Below, one piece after another: positions 51,780 through 60,628 of a DNA stretch of 64,000 bases. Origin of the DNA: Ruminococcus sp. (GTDB lineage Bacteria; Bacillota; Clostridia; Oscillospirales; Ruminococcaceae); NCBI GenBank assembly GCA_017961625.1, contig JAGCWY010000016.1, forward strand, positions 20,857 through 84,856. Reading direction: 5' to 3'. The notes beneath the pieces are model-generated. The model was not told the DNA's origin and ran no database searches. It saw only the letters and a list, made by a program, of their open reading frames with translations. Position numbers and translations under genes: made by a program. The first letter of the stretch is position 1. Each line of letters opens with the position of its first letter.

Positions 51780-52860
51780 ATATAAGCTTTCTTTCGTCAC
51801 AATATTCACATTCAAGAAGAGTTTCATCGCCACTTGAACGAAAGCTCTTCGGTAGATATTCCTCGTGATTTGTGATACATTTCGGATTAGAGCATTTTAC
51901 ACCACCGAAAACCTTGCCTTTAAGTGTTTCAGAAGCTTTCTTTTCCTTCAATATAGTCATTATAAGCGCCATACGAACATACATACCATATTTTGCTTGT
52001 TTGAAGTACATAGCTCTTTCGTCATCATCGACCTCTACGGTTATTTCGTCTACACGTGGAAGAGGGTGCATAACGATCATATCTTTTCTTGCACTAAGCA
52101 TTTTTTTCTTGTCTAGAACGTAAGTGTTTTTTTGTGCAAGATACTCCTCTTCGCTTGCAAACCGCTCTTGCTGTATCCTTGTCATATAAAGCACATCGAG
52201 GCTGCCAATTGCCTCTTCAAGTGTACTGATTTCCTTGTAGCTGCTTCCGTTAGCTTTTATAATATCCTTTATATATGCAGGCATCCCAAGCTCGTTAGTA
52301 GATATGAATACGAACTTATTGTTAGGAAACATACTCAGCGCCTTACAAAGCGAGTGTACAGTTCTTCCGTTTAAAAGATCTCCGCACATTCCCACAGTAA
52401 GTCCGGACAGCCTTTTCTTTTCAATTTTCAGTGTAAGAAGGTCTGTCAAAGTCTGAGTTGGGTGAAGATGACCGCCGTCGCCTGCATTTATAACTGAACA
52501 GTCAGCTGTCAGAGAGGCTGCTTTTGCAGCACCTGCGATAGGGTGACGGATAACAAGTACATCTGAATAATTGCTTACTATCTTAGTAGTGTCCTTTATC
52601 GTTTCACCTTTGGAAACGGAAGAATTGGCAGGATTGTCGAATCCAATTATCTGTCCGCCAAGACGTATCATAGCGGTCTGAAATGACATCTGAGTTCTTG
52701 TTGAAGGTTCATAGAAAAGAGTAGCCATTATCTTTCCGTCGCAGGCATGAGCAAACTTTTCAGGTGATGTGTATATTTCTTCACCAAGCTCGACCACTTT
52801 TTTCCACCACGCAACAGGATAATCGTTCAAGTCTATAAGGTGCTGATATTGTGAAAACAT
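51778..52860 (-). CDS. pyrB: Aspartate carbamoyltransferase with fused PyrI-type zinc domain
   Basis: First committed step of pyrimidine synthesis: carbamoyl phosphate plus aspartate to carbamoyl aspartate. Residues 1-310 are a PyrB catalytic chain with the carbamoyl-phosphate motif FYEPSTRTQMSF, HPTQTLTDLLT and MHPLPRVDEI. After a short linker (KGKVFGGV) the last 45 residues hold Cys323, Cys328, Cys351 and Cys354 in CSNPKCI and CEYC. This matches the zinc domain of the E. coli regulatory chain PyrI, but the nucleotide-binding allosteric domain is missing. It is the last gene of the asnB-HD-pyrB unit. Confidence 0.94.
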   Translation of the reverse strand: MFSQYQHLIDLNDYPVAWWKKVVELGEEIYTSPEKFAHACDGKIMATLFYEPSTRTQMSFQTAMIRLGGQIIGFDNPANSSVSKGETIKDTTKIVSNYSDVLVIRHPIAGAAKAASLTADCSVINAGDGGHLHPTQTLTDLLTLKIEKKRLSGLTVGMCGDLLNGRTVHSLCKALSMFPNNKFVFISTNELGMPAYIKDIIKANGSSYKEISTLEEAIGSLDVLYMTRIQQERFASEEEYLAQKNTYVLDKKKMLSARKDMIVMHPLPRVDEITVEVDDDERAMYFKQAKYGMYVRMALIMTILKEKKASETLKGKVFGGVKCSNPKCITNHEEYLPKSFRSSGDETLLECEYCDERKLI

Positions 52861-52881
52861 ATTTTTGACCTCCGGTACGGT

Positions 52882-53550
52882 TTACAGTATTTTACTACCG
52901 TTTATTATCATTTCAAACTGCACTCCGAGATATTCGGAAGCTCTTCTGCAAAGCAGCATACGTTTCATAAATATCTCAAAATATTCAAGTACAGAGGATA
53001 TTTCTGTATCTATCTGTAGTTCAAGTATTATAGATGACTTATCTTCATTGAATCTTACGGTGGACTTTTCAACAGCGTAGTTTACACGATCGTGTATATC
53101 AAAAGTAAGAAGATCGGTATTCCGGACACGACTCCTGCGGACATCGGTCTTATCACCGATTATCATGGCAGCTGATATAGCGTCAAGAGGCTGACCTGTG
53201 CCCTCATCATGATTTCCTATAGCGGATATTATGGAACATATCTCGTCCGCCGGCATACTGAGACAGTCAAGAAGCCTGAATGCCATAACAGCACCGCTCT
53301 GAGCATGATCGACTCGGTTTATAACGTTGCCGATATCGTGCATTATCGAAGCGATACGTGCGAGCTCAACAGTACGCTCATCAAATCCGAGACCTTCTAG
53401 AATCATCGCGGAAGTATGAGCAACACGCTCTACATGCGGAAAAGAATGCTCCGTATAGCCGAGAGCCTCAAGCGCCTGATCTGCTCGTCTGATATATTCC
53501 ATTATATCAGGATTTTGTTTAATGTATTTATACGTAACTATACTTGCCAT
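52882..53550 (-). CDS. HD-domain phosphohydrolase-like protein
   Basis: A 222-residue protein with the HD metal site. His in SFPHVERVAHTSA, the HD pair in IMHDIGN and a further His in IGNHDE are followed by DKTDVRRSRV. The C-terminal 80 residues are a mixed domain with LELQIDTEISSVLEYF. Members hydrolyse nucleotides or act as phosphodiesterases; the substrate is unknown. AGGAG precedes the ATG. It overlaps... the asnB end by no bases but lies only 15 nt from it, and pyrB follows 21 nt later. Confidence 0.78.
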   Translation of the reverse strand: MASIVTYKYIKQNPDIMEYIRRADQALEALGYTEHSFPHVERVAHTSAMILEGLGFDERTVELARIASIMHDIGNVINRVDHAQSGAVMAFRLLDCLSMPADEICSIISAIGNHDEGTGQPLDAISAAMIIGDKTDVRRSRVRNTDLLTFDIHDRVNYAVEKSTVRFNEDKSSIILELQIDTEISSVLEYFEIFMKRMLLCRRASEYLGVQFEMIINGSKIL

Positions 53551-53565
53551 ACTATCTCCTGTAAA

Positions 53566-55437
53566 TCAATATTTCCCGTCGTTTTCAAAATAAACCTTAT
53601 ACCATATAAGGAATATAAAAACAGTCCAGATCTTTCTGCTGTTGTCAGCTTTGCCATCTCGGTGATCGTAAAGCAGCTTGAGCAGGGGAGCAATGTTGAA
53701 GAATTTCTTTGAACTCTCGCTTTCAAAGTATCTCTTTACTATATCATAGTATTTTTCTTCTTTTAGCCATACCCTTATGGGAACAGGGAAGCCGAGCTTC
53801 TTTTTGGCTGCTGTTTTGGCAGTCTGCTCAGGAGTATCCTTTTTTGCAGCGAGTCTCATGGCATATTTAGTTATATATTTTGTTTCATCAGTGCCTTTTT
53901 CGTGTGTGACTCTGTATTTTGTAGGTATTTTTTCAGCAAGAGCCATGACCACTTTATCAAGGAAGGGGACTCTCAGCTCAAGAGAATTTGCCATGCTCAT
54001 TTTATCGGCTTTAAGAAGAATATCACCAGCCATCCACAGGTGCAAGTCAAGATACTGCATTTTTGTAACATCGTCCTTGCCTTTGACATTTTCATAGAAA
54101 GGCTTAGTTATTACCGTAGGATCAGGAGCGTCAGTATTTATTTTTAGAAGCGATTTACGCTCGTCTGGAGTAAACATATAAGCATTGCCAATAAAGCGTT
54201 CCTCAACGTCCTTGCCTTTGCGCACAAAGAAATTAACGCCTCTTTTGGCAGGAAGCTTTGAAGCAACTTTACCGACGCCTCTTTTTATCGATCTTGGCAA
54301 TTTATCGTAAACTGTACCGTCGGGGTCACTATAAACATTGTATCCACCAAATATCTCGTCGGCGCCTTCACCTGAAAGAACTACCTTTAGCTTTTCAGAG
54401 GCTATATTGCAGACAAAGTACAAGGCAACTGCCGATGGGTCTGCTAGAGGTTCATCCATGTGATACTGTATCATAGAAAGGCTGTTCCAGTATTCCTCAG
54501 GAGTAATTACCTTACTAGTATTCTCTTTTCCGATATATTTTGAGAAATTTTTAGCCCATCCTATCTCGTTGTACTTTTCATCATTTCCAAAGCCTACGGT
54601 AAATGTCTTGTCAACATTGGCTATTGCCGCAACATAGCTCGAATCTACACCACTTGAAAGGAATGAGCCCACCTCTACATCTGCAATTTTATGGGCTTCA
54701 ACGGAATTATGGAAGATATCTGATATCTTATTAACCCAATCGTTGAGCTCTGGCTTATCATCTGCGCTGAATTGTACGTCCCAGTAACGTTTAGTCTCGA
54801 AGTGTCCGTCTTTGTATCTGAAAAAATGAGCAGGAGGCAGTTTATAAACATTATTAAAAAATGTTTCTGAGGTAGGGGAGTACTGAAAAGTAAGGTAGTT
54901 TTCCAGTGCTGCTGTATTAAGTTCTTTATCAAAGTTTGGATGTTCAAGAAAACTTTTGATCTCAGAACCAAACATAAGCGTACCGTTCATATTGGCATAA
55001 TACATTGGTTTTATACCAAAAAAGTCACGTGCGCCAAAGAGTTCTTTTTTGATTTTATCCCATATAACAAAAGAAAACATTCCTCTGAGCATATTGAGTA
55101 GTTTTTCACCGTATTCCTCATAACCGTGTATGAGTACTTCCGTATCTGTGTTAGTTTTAAATTTATGTCCAGCTTCAATAAGTTTTTCTTTTATAGACAT
55201 ATAATTATAAATTTCACCGTTAAAAATAATAACAAGTGTATTGTCTTCATTGAAAATTGGCTGATCTCCGCTTGAACTTACATCAATAATGCTCAGTCTG
55301 CGGTGGCCGAGAGCGATATCATCATCAATATACTTTCCGTATGCATCAGGACCTCTGTGTTTTATACGATCCATCATTTTTTCGAGAACTTCGTCAGAAT
55401 TGCCGATATTATTCGTAAAACCTACGATTCCGCACAT
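53566..55437 (-). CDS. asnB: Asparagine synthase (glutamine-hydrolysing)
   Basis: Makes asparagine from aspartate, ATP and glutamine. The mature protein starts MCGIVGF with Cys2 as the glutaminase nucleophile, giving 623 residues; this fixes the start at 55437, with GGAGG upstream. The glutaminase domain is followed by the synthetase domain with the PP-loop SSGVDSS near residue 260 and GEGADEIFGGY near 365. It is first in the asnB-HD-pyrB unit; both end enzymes consume aspartate. Confidence 0.95.
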   Translation of the reverse strand: MCGIVGFTNNIGNSDEVLEKMMDRIKHRGPDAYGKYIDDDIALGHRRLSIIDVSSSGDQPIFNEDNTLVIIFNGEIYNYMSIKEKLIEAGHKFKTNTDTEVLIHGYEEYGEKLLNMLRGMFSFVIWDKIKKELFGARDFFGIKPMYYANMNGTLMFGSEIKSFLEHPNFDKELNTAALENYLTFQYSPTSETFFNNVYKLPPAHFFRYKDGHFETKRYWDVQFSADDKPELNDWVNKISDIFHNSVEAHKIADVEVGSFLSSGVDSSYVAAIANVDKTFTVGFGNDEKYNEIGWAKNFSKYIGKENTSKVITPEEYWNSLSMIQYHMDEPLADPSAVALYFVCNIASEKLKVVLSGEGADEIFGGYNVYSDPDGTVYDKLPRSIKRGVGKVASKLPAKRGVNFFVRKGKDVEERFIGNAYMFTPDERKSLLKINTDAPDPTVITKPFYENVKGKDDVTKMQYLDLHLWMAGDILLKADKMSMANSLELRVPFLDKVVMALAEKIPTKYRVTHEKGTDETKYITKYAMRLAAKKDTPEQTAKTAAKKKLGFPVPIRVWLKEEKYYDIVKRYFESESSKKFFNIAPLLKLLYDHRDGKADNSRKIWTVFIFLIWYKVYFENDGKY

Positions 55438-55482
55438 ATACTGTGACCTCCGATTTGATAAGCTTATTAAATCTCCCAAAAT

Positions 55483-55511
55483 ATTATACTACAAAAAATC
55501 ATTTTTTGCAA
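55483..55511 (-). promoter_or_regulatory. Promoter of asnB-HD-pyrB
   Basis: On the minus strand, TTGCAA and TATAAT are separated by 17 nt. Confidence 0.82.
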
Positions 55512-55535
55512 CACTGAACTGTTAAAACATGTCAC

Positions 55536-56528
55536 TTATTTTTTAGCGCCAGGCTTATCAGATTTAATATTTGAAAGTGGATTGCTTTCAATGGCGTTTC
55601 TGACATTTTCGTCATTGAGATGTGTATATATTTCCGTTGTGGAGATACTTGCGTGTCCTAGAAGCTCCTTAAGTGTAAGCACATCGGCGTCACCGTATTG
55701 ATACATAAGTGTAGCAGCCGTATGGCGTAGTTTATGTGTAGTGATACCTTTTCCATCAAGTCCGGCTTTTGTAAGAGTATCCTCAACTATCTGCTGGACT
55801 CTGCGCTTTGAAATTCTGTGATTCTGATTGCTTATAAACAATGCTGGTTCATCGGCAGCTTTAGGATTATTTCTTCTTATATCAAGGTACTTATTAAGAG
55901 CATCTACACAAGCAGAATTAAGATAGACCATACGTTCTTTACTGCGTTTACCAAGTACCTTTAAGCGGTTTTCATAAAAATCAATATCGTTTATATTAAT
56001 ACCGACAAGTTCACTTAATCGCATACCGCAGTTTAAAAAAAGTGTTATAATGCAATAATCTCGTTTTGAATCTGCTGAATCTGCTGTTTCAAGAAGCCGA
56101 AGACTTTCGTTAAGTGACAAAAATTTTGGTAATGAGGCTTTGGGTACAGGCACATCTAGATCCTTCGTAGGATTTTCGTCAATTAGATGAGCGACCTTTT
56201 CAAGATACTTGAAAAAGCTTCTAAGAGAGGATATTTTTCTGTATCTGGCACGATCCTTGTTACGGCGTTCATCAGAAGTATAGAAAATAAAATTATAAAT
56301 ATCTGAAATCGATATCTTTCTGAGCTCAGCTACAGACATTTCACGGATATCAATCTCTTCAAGCGGTTTGCCGGTATTATGATTGTTTTCGTAAACAAAG
56401 CGTAAAAAGAGTCTTATATCAGTATAATATTCTTCAATAGTACGCTCGGCAAGCAATTTTACGATTTTGACATGAACAAGATAATTGTTCAGAAACTCAG
56501 GATTTGAACTGTTATTATAGTTTGTCAT
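55536..56528 (-). CDS. Tyrosine recombinase (XerC/XerD-like)
   Basis: A 330-residue site-specific recombinase with a SAM-like N-terminal core-binding domain (about 10-125) and a C-terminal catalytic domain. The catalytic set is complete: Arg in CGMRLSELV, Lys in LGKRSKER, His and Arg in HKLRHTAA, His in LLGHASIS, and the nucleophile Tyr in EIYTH. Length and motifs fit a housekeeping Xer for chromosome dimer resolution, although the C-terminus is about 20 residues longer. No adjacent att repeat or phage gene supports an integrase role. Confidence 0.87.
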   Translation of the reverse strand: MTNYNNSSNPEFLNNYLVHVKIVKLLAERTIEEYYTDIRLFLRFVYENNHNTGKPLEEIDIREMSVAELRKISISDIYNFIFYTSDERRNKDRARYRKISSLRSFFKYLEKVAHLIDENPTKDLDVPVPKASLPKFLSLNESLRLLETADSADSKRDYCIITLFLNCGMRLSELVGININDIDFYENRLKVLGKRSKERMVYLNSACVDALNKYLDIRRNNPKAADEPALFISNQNHRISKRRVQQIVEDTLTKAGLDGKGITTHKLRHTAATLMYQYGDADVLTLKELLGHASISTTEIYTHLNDENVRNAIESNPLSNIKSDKPGAKK

Positions 56529-56549
56529 AATAATTCTTCTTTCATAAGA

Positions 56550-56579
56550 CGTTCAAGTGCAAATATAGACTCTTGAACG
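56550..56579. repeat. Dyad upstream of the recombinase gene
   Basis: CGTTCAAG and CTTGAACG are perfect inverted repeats separated by 14 nt, 21 nt before the recombinase ATG. It could be an operator or a recombinase-binding site. Confidence 0.5.
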
Positions 56580-56676
56580 ATACAGTAAATATAAACATAT
56601 AAATAAGAGCTTTCAGATGTATTTAAAGAATGCTGTAATATTGTCCTCAAAAAAAGTATTTATTGTTTTTTTATCA

Positions 56677-56710
56677 AAAGTTTCACCAAACTTTGATTTG
56701 GTGAAACTTT
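56677..56710. repeat. 14-bp perfect hairpin between the recombinase and aquaporin genes
   Basis: AAAGTTTCACCAAA and TTTGGTGAAACTTT flank a 6-nt loop. The minus-strand tail has only TTTTG, so terminator function is weak. It lies downstream of the aquaporin terminator. Confidence 0.5.
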
Positions 56711-56780
56711 GTGTAGAATTTCATCAGTATAATTATAGCACTTTATTTTATGATATTCAAGGTCAATCTTATTCATGATA

Positions 56781-56803
56781 AAGAAAGCTCCCTTTCGGGA
56801 GCC
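56781..56803 (-). terminator. Terminator after the aquaporin gene
   Basis: On the minus strand, GCTCCC and GGGAGC form a stem with loop GAAA and are followed by TTTCTTTAT. Confidence 0.82.
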
Positions 56804-56809
56804 TTCTAA

Positions 56810-57598
56810 TTACTTTTTCTTCTTTTTATTATTTGAGTTTGAAGAAGCTTTCTTAACTGTTTCAGTAGTTTTTTCTGAACTTGCCTTTTCAGCAACATGT
56901 TTTGCAGATTTGTTTGATGATTCAAGTGCTTTATAAACTACAGCTGCAAGTATTGCACCTATGAAAGGTCCGACTATGAAAACCCAGAGATCATTAATAG
57001 CATCTCCTCCTGCGAGTAATGCAGGTCCAAGGCTTCTAGCAGGATTTACTGATGTTCCTGTAAGACCGATTCCGAAAATATGAACCAAAGTAAGTGTGAG
57101 ACCTATTATAAGTCCACCAAACGAACCATGGTTTGATTTTTTTGATGTGACGCCTAGTATTGTCATTACAAAAATAAATGTAAGAACAATCTCTACAATA
57201 AGTCCTGCACCTGAGCTTCCATTTACTCCTGCAAGACCGTTTGCTCCATAGCCACCTGTCTTGTCATCAACATTTCCAAGATCAAAGATAAGCTTTAAAA
57301 CACCTGTTCCAGCAATAGCACCTACACACTGTGAAACTACATAACCGATAAAATCAGTAATGTCAATTCCACCATTGATAAGTACTCCCAAAGAAACTGC
57401 AGGATTGATGTGACAGCCTGATATATTGCCGATACAATATGCCATACCTACAATCACAAGACCAAACGCAAGTGCTGTCAGGATATATCCGCAGCCATTT
57501 GTTGAATCACAGCCTACTAACATTGCTGTTCCGCAGCCAAGAAGTACAAGTACAAACGTACCGATAACTTCTGCAACGTATTTTTTGATTGATTCCAT
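56810..57598 (-). CDS. Aquaporin (AqpZ-like MIP channel)
   Basis: A 262-residue six-helix channel with both NPA boxes, GCHINPAVSLG near residue 63 and TSVNPARSLG near 185. A histidine in helix 5 (LVHIFG) and the Arg after the second NPA form the narrow, water-selective filter of AqpZ instead of the wider GlpF filter. The last 35 residues are a Ser/Lys-rich cytoplasmic tail ending in five lysines, unusual for the family. GGAGG precedes the ATG. Monocistronic. Confidence 0.9.
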   Translation of the reverse strand: MESIKKYVAEVIGTFVLVLLGCGTAMLVGCDSTNGCGYILTALAFGLVIVGMAYCIGNISGCHINPAVSLGVLINGGIDITDFIGYVVSQCVGAIAGTGVLKLIFDLGNVDDKTGGYGANGLAGVNGSSGAGLIVEIVLTFIFVMTILGVTSKKSNHGSFGGLIIGLTLTLVHIFGIGLTGTSVNPARSLGPALLAGGDAINDLWVFIVGPFIGAILAAVVYKALESSNKSAKHVAEKASSEKTTETVKKASSNSNNKKKKK

Positions 57599-57647
57599 AT
57601 AATTGCCTCCTTAAAATAATAAGATTTCCGGTCAAACCGTTAAGTCA

Positions 57648-57677
57648 ATTATATCATCATTTACAGTTTAATGTCAA
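57648..57677 (-). promoter_or_regulatory. Promoter of the aquaporin gene
   Basis: On the minus strand, TTGACA and TATAAT are separated by 18 nt. Confidence 0.82.
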
Positions 57678-57756
57678 TATTTTCTTTAAAAATAGATAAT
57701 ATTTCTTGGTTAGTTATTATAAACAAAATCAGCTGCATAAAAGCAGCTGATTAATC

Positions 57757-58653
57757 TCAGTCAATCTGTGTTGGTTTTGTATTAGGATACTTTTTCTTCT
57801 CGCCGATTATACCATATATAACGACCATAGCAAGACCGAATACCAAGAGAGCAATTTGAATCGCCATGAACGCTTCTGTATACTTATACATAGCGCTTGT
57901 AAATGCTGTAAAGACAGCAGGCTGTTTTATCGAAAACGAATCGTAGTATCTGCTTGCTATAAGATAAATACTGGGTATCATTCCTATTATTCCTGATATG
58001 ATAGCTGATATTCCTATCCAGTATACAGCAGTTATCTTCTTTTTCCGGTTTATAAGCACTAGCAAAATTAACATAAACAGAGTTGAACCAAGCAAAAGAG
58101 CAGTTGCATAAGTTCTATTTGAATATATTCGAGCTAATTTTGAAAGTACGCCCTTACTGCTCATTGTCGAAAATTTATATACATCGCAAAATGAACCTAT
58201 AGTTATATAAGCGCTGTCTTTTGTGTTCTTGAGCTTAAGGTCAAATTTTTCGTCCTTCTGATAATTGTTTTTATCTGCAAATTCATTGAAGAAGCTGTCG
58301 ATGTTTTCCTCAAGCTTTGTATTTATTGGATGAACTTCGTTCATTAATCCATTGCTGTTCAGGGCTTCAAATGTTGAGTCGATATATGCTTCTACAAAGG
58401 TTTTGATATATTGATCATTTATGGCTTCCATATATACTTCCGCAGGAATACCAGTGGTATTATATTTATCAGTATAATACTTTTCTATTTCAGTGTATAT
58501 TTTTGATTCCAGAGCATTCTTTTCCGCAAGTTTCTTGATTTTTGAAGCAGATACATTTATATCTACAAGCAAAATCGCAGAAGATGCAATTATAAGAAAT
58601 ACAAGAAATACAGAAATAATAAACGACGGGAGATAGGTGCTTATCTTCTTCAT
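57757..58653 (-). CDS. Membrane protein in the sortase operon
   Basis: A 298-residue protein not recognised as a known family. One N-terminal membrane segment (about 10-32) is followed by an outside domain of about 150 residues, mostly polar and helical. Three more membrane segments (about 185-275) and a basic tail complete it. The start overlaps the sortase stop by 4 nt (ATGA), so it is translationally coupled. It may assist the sortase or its substrate; there is no further evidence. Confidence 0.72.
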   Translation of the reverse strand: MKKISTYLPSFIISVFLVFLIIASSAILLVDINVSASKIKKLAEKNALESKIYTEIEKYYTDKYNTTGIPAEVYMEAINDQYIKTFVEAYIDSTFEALNSNGLMNEVHPINTKLEENIDSFFNEFADKNNYQKDEKFDLKLKNTKDSAYITIGSFCDVYKFSTMSSKGVLSKLARIYSNRTYATALLLGSTLFMLILLVLINRKKKITAVYWIGISAIISGIIGMIPSIYLIASRYYDSFSIKQPAVFTAFTSAMYKYTEAFMAIQIALLVFGLAMVVIYGIIGEKKKYPNTKPTQID

Positions 58654-59339
58654 TTCGACTCCCCCTCCCCTGCTTTCTTATAAAACTTTTTCGAAACAGG
58701 CTCACAAATAACGCCTATTCTTTCATCTGAGCTTCCGAGAACATTCTTTTTACATGTGTAGAGCGTAAGTTTTGATGTTTCAGACGGTGAAACATATTTG
58801 CTGTCACTCTTGTTGAAGCTGATAGTTTCTGTTACAGAGTAAGAAAATTCACCATAATTTGTTTTTAAAGTTATATTATCGCCTTTTTGTAGTTTATAAA
58901 GATCAGCGAAATAGGTGTCCTCATGGGCGCTTATAACAGAATTCCCTTTATCTCCAATAATTATTGAGCCTGTAGACTGACAGGCTCCGTGTTCAAATAG
59001 CTCGGAATTGCTGCCCCAGTATACAGGTATTTGGAGATCAAAAGCTGAAGAAATAAGAATAGCATACATCTCACCAAACTTAGGTCGTATGAACTCTCCT
59101 TCTTCATAAGTATCTCCGCTGTAATCATCAATTATATCGTTTTCTCTGATAACAAGCCCTGAACCTGCCGATTCGGGATTGCTTTTCAGATTATCCATAA
59201 AAGCAAGATTAAGATATACCTTAAGCTTGTCTGCAGGCTTTATCATAGCTGCTATAAAAATACCGACGCAAATAAAAAGCAATATAAAAGGTGTTGCTAT
59301 ACATACAAGACGAGAATCTTTAGTTTGTTTATTACTCAT
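58650..59339 (-). CDS. Sortase
   Basis: A 229-residue membrane-anchored transpeptidase with an N-terminal signal anchor (about 11-32). Catalytic residues are His139 (ISAHED), Cys196 in LTLYTC and Arg207 (SDERIG). A hydrophobic C-terminal segment, as in pilus class C sortases, is absent. It would cleave the sorting signal of a surface protein and attach it to peptidoglycan or a partner. The gene immediately upstream, with no spacing, encodes a protein with a sorting-signal-like C-terminus, the obvious substrate. Confidence 0.9.
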   Translation of the reverse strand: MSNKQTKDSRLVCIATPFILLFICVGIFIAAMIKPADKLKVYLNLAFMDNLKSNPESAGSGLVIRENDIIDDYSGDTYEEGEFIRPKFGEMYAILISSAFDLQIPVYWGSNSELFEHGACQSTGSIIIGDKGNSVISAHEDTYFADLYKLQKGDNITLKTNYGEFSYSVTETISFNKSDSKYVSPSETSKLTLYTCKKNVLGSSDERIGVICEPVSKKFYKKAGEGESK

Positions 59340-60152
59340 TTAGTTCTCCGCTCCGTTCTTTTTTATCCGACGCATAAGAAGGCAAGCTGAAGCGATTCCT
59401 ATGGTTATAAACGCTGTCGATGCAGCCAAGATTCCTCTCCTGTCATAGCCTGTGTCCTCTACAGTAGCGCCAGCAGTAGAGACGTTAAGAAGCTCTCCTT
59501 TATCGTTGCGCATAGCAACTGTAAGAGAATTATCCGTTATCTCGTCTACAGTAACATTAAGTCCCATTTCTTCTGCTGCTTCAGAAAGTTTTCCAACTAT
59601 CTGTATCTTCTGGTCTGCAGGACTTTGCTTTATCAAACTTTTATATTCTTCTGGACTTAGATCATCAATTATAGCCTGTTGCTGTGCAGGAGTAAAGCTG
59701 TGTACATAAGACATTTTCTCATCATAAGACATACTGATGAACTCTTCCCTGCTAATCCTTGTAAATGTTGAACCGTCGGAAGCTGTAAGAACAATACCGT
59801 TTTCAACAGGTTCAGGGATTTCAGCATTATTTTCTTCTGAAATAGCGACAGCAGTTGTAGTTGTTGTCTGAACCGGAGATGTTTCCTCCTGGGGAGCAGT
59901 AGCAATTATCTGATTGCCGGCTTCGTGAAGATAAGCTATTACCTGATCAAGAAGCTCAGGTGGGTATTTTGCAGGATTTTCATAGTATGCATTATAACCA
60001 GCCTGGATATCCTCCTCAGAATAGCCATAAGATCTTGCTACAGCAGCTACATCATCAACTGTAGCTGCATTTACAGATAAGGAATAAACTAAAGTAGAAC
60101 CGGATAAAGCAGAAAACGTAGCGATAATACTCAGTATTTTTCGTATATGCAT
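59340..60152 (-). CDS. Secreted protein with non-canonical sorting-signal-like C-terminus
   Basis: A 270-residue exported protein. Residues 1-29 form a signal peptide ending SVNAAT. A helical region (about 30-75, YGYSEEDIQAGYNAYYENP) is followed by a Thr-rich linker (about 92-105) and a mixed domain (about 120-225). The C-terminus has VEDTG (231-235), then a hydrophobic stretch (240-259) and the basic tail RRIKK. This is the tripartite layout of a cell-wall sorting signal, but LPXTG is replaced by VEDTG. The dedicated sortase is the next gene. Confidence 0.78.
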   Translation of the reverse strand: MHIRKILSIIATFSALSGSTLVYSLSVNAATVDDVAAVARSYGYSEEDIQAGYNAYYENPAKYPPELLDQVIAYLHEAGNQIIATAPQEETSPVQTTTTTAVAISEENNAEIPEPVENGIVLTASDGSTFTRISREEFISMSYDEKMSYVHSFTPAQQQAIIDDLSPEEYKSLIKQSPADQKIQIVGKLSEAAEEMGLNVTVDEITDNSLTVAMRNDKGELLNVSTAGATVEDTGYDRRGILAASTAFITIGIASACLLMRRIKKNGAEN

Positions 60153-60186
60153 ATAAACAACCTCCTAATCGAGTATATACAAAAGT

Positions 60187-60215
60187 ATTATAACCTTTTA
60201 AGTATTAAATGTCAA
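60187..60215 (-). promoter_or_regulatory. Promoter of the sortase operon
   Basis: On the minus strand, TTGACA and TATAAT are exact matches separated by 17 nt. Confidence 0.9.
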
Positions 60216-60254
60216 GAATTCTTTGGAATGAAAGCAATGTCAATTCTCGGATAA

Positions 60255-60291
60255 AAATAAAAAAGTCCTACGTGAAAACGTAAGACTTTTA
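60255..60291 (-). terminator. Terminator after tRNA-Arg
   Basis: On the minus strand, AAAGTCTTACGT and ACGTAGGACTTT pair with one mismatch around a TTTC loop and run into TTTTTT. Confidence 0.85.
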
Positions 60292-60293
60292 AG

Positions 60294-60367
60294 CGTGCCT
60301 GGAGGGATTCGAACCCCCGACCTACTGGTTCGTAGCCAGTCACTCTATCCAGCTGAGCTACAAGCAC
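60294..60367 (-). tRNA. tRNA-Arg (anticodon ACG)
   Basis: The reverse complement runs from GTGCTTG to CAGGCAC plus discriminator G. The anticodon stem ACTGG/CCAGT encloses CTACGAA, giving ACG, normally modified to ICG. The T-arm is GGGGGTTCGAATCCCTC. CCA is not encoded. Confidence 0.95.
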
Positions 60368-60386
60368 ATCTTTTGACGACTTAAAT

Positions 60387-60415
60387 ATTATATCATGTTA
60401 TTGTGCAAAAGTCAA
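60387..60415 (-). promoter_or_regulatory. Promoter of tRNA-Arg
   Basis: On the minus strand, TTGACT and TATAAT with 17-nt spacing. Confidence 0.85.
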
Positions 60416-60502
60416 CATCAAATAACAAAAACGTCAATTTGCACTAATTACATTAATTAATGTTGGTGTAATGACCAAATATATAAAAAGATAAAAAACA
60501 CC

Positions 60503-60531
60503 TTGACAAGCCATAATAAATTTGATATAAT
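60503..60531 (+). promoter_or_regulatory. Promoter of tRNA-Lys
   Basis: TTGACA (60503-60508) and TATAAT (60526-60531), spacer 17 nt; divergent from the tRNA-Arg promoter. Confidence 0.9.
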
Positions 60532-60543
60532 TAATTTTGTTGT

Positions 60544-60619
60544 GAGACATTAGCTCAGTCGGTAGAGCATACGCCTTTTAAGCGTAGGGTCGAGGGTTCA
60601 AATCCCTCATGTCTCACCA
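60544..60619 (+). tRNA. tRNA-Lys (anticodon TTT)
   Basis: The acceptor stem GAGACAT/ATGTCTC is followed by discriminator A and encoded CCA. The anticodon stem TACGC/GCGTA encloses CTTTTAA, giving TTT. The T-arm reads GAGGGTTCAAATCCCTC. Confidence 0.96.
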
Positions 60620-60628
60620 CTTTTATTT

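Noticed and set aside
55536..56528. Prophage or integrative element marked by the tyrosine recombinase
   Set aside because: No att repeats, phage genes or tRNA target adjoin it; neighbours are housekeeping genes.
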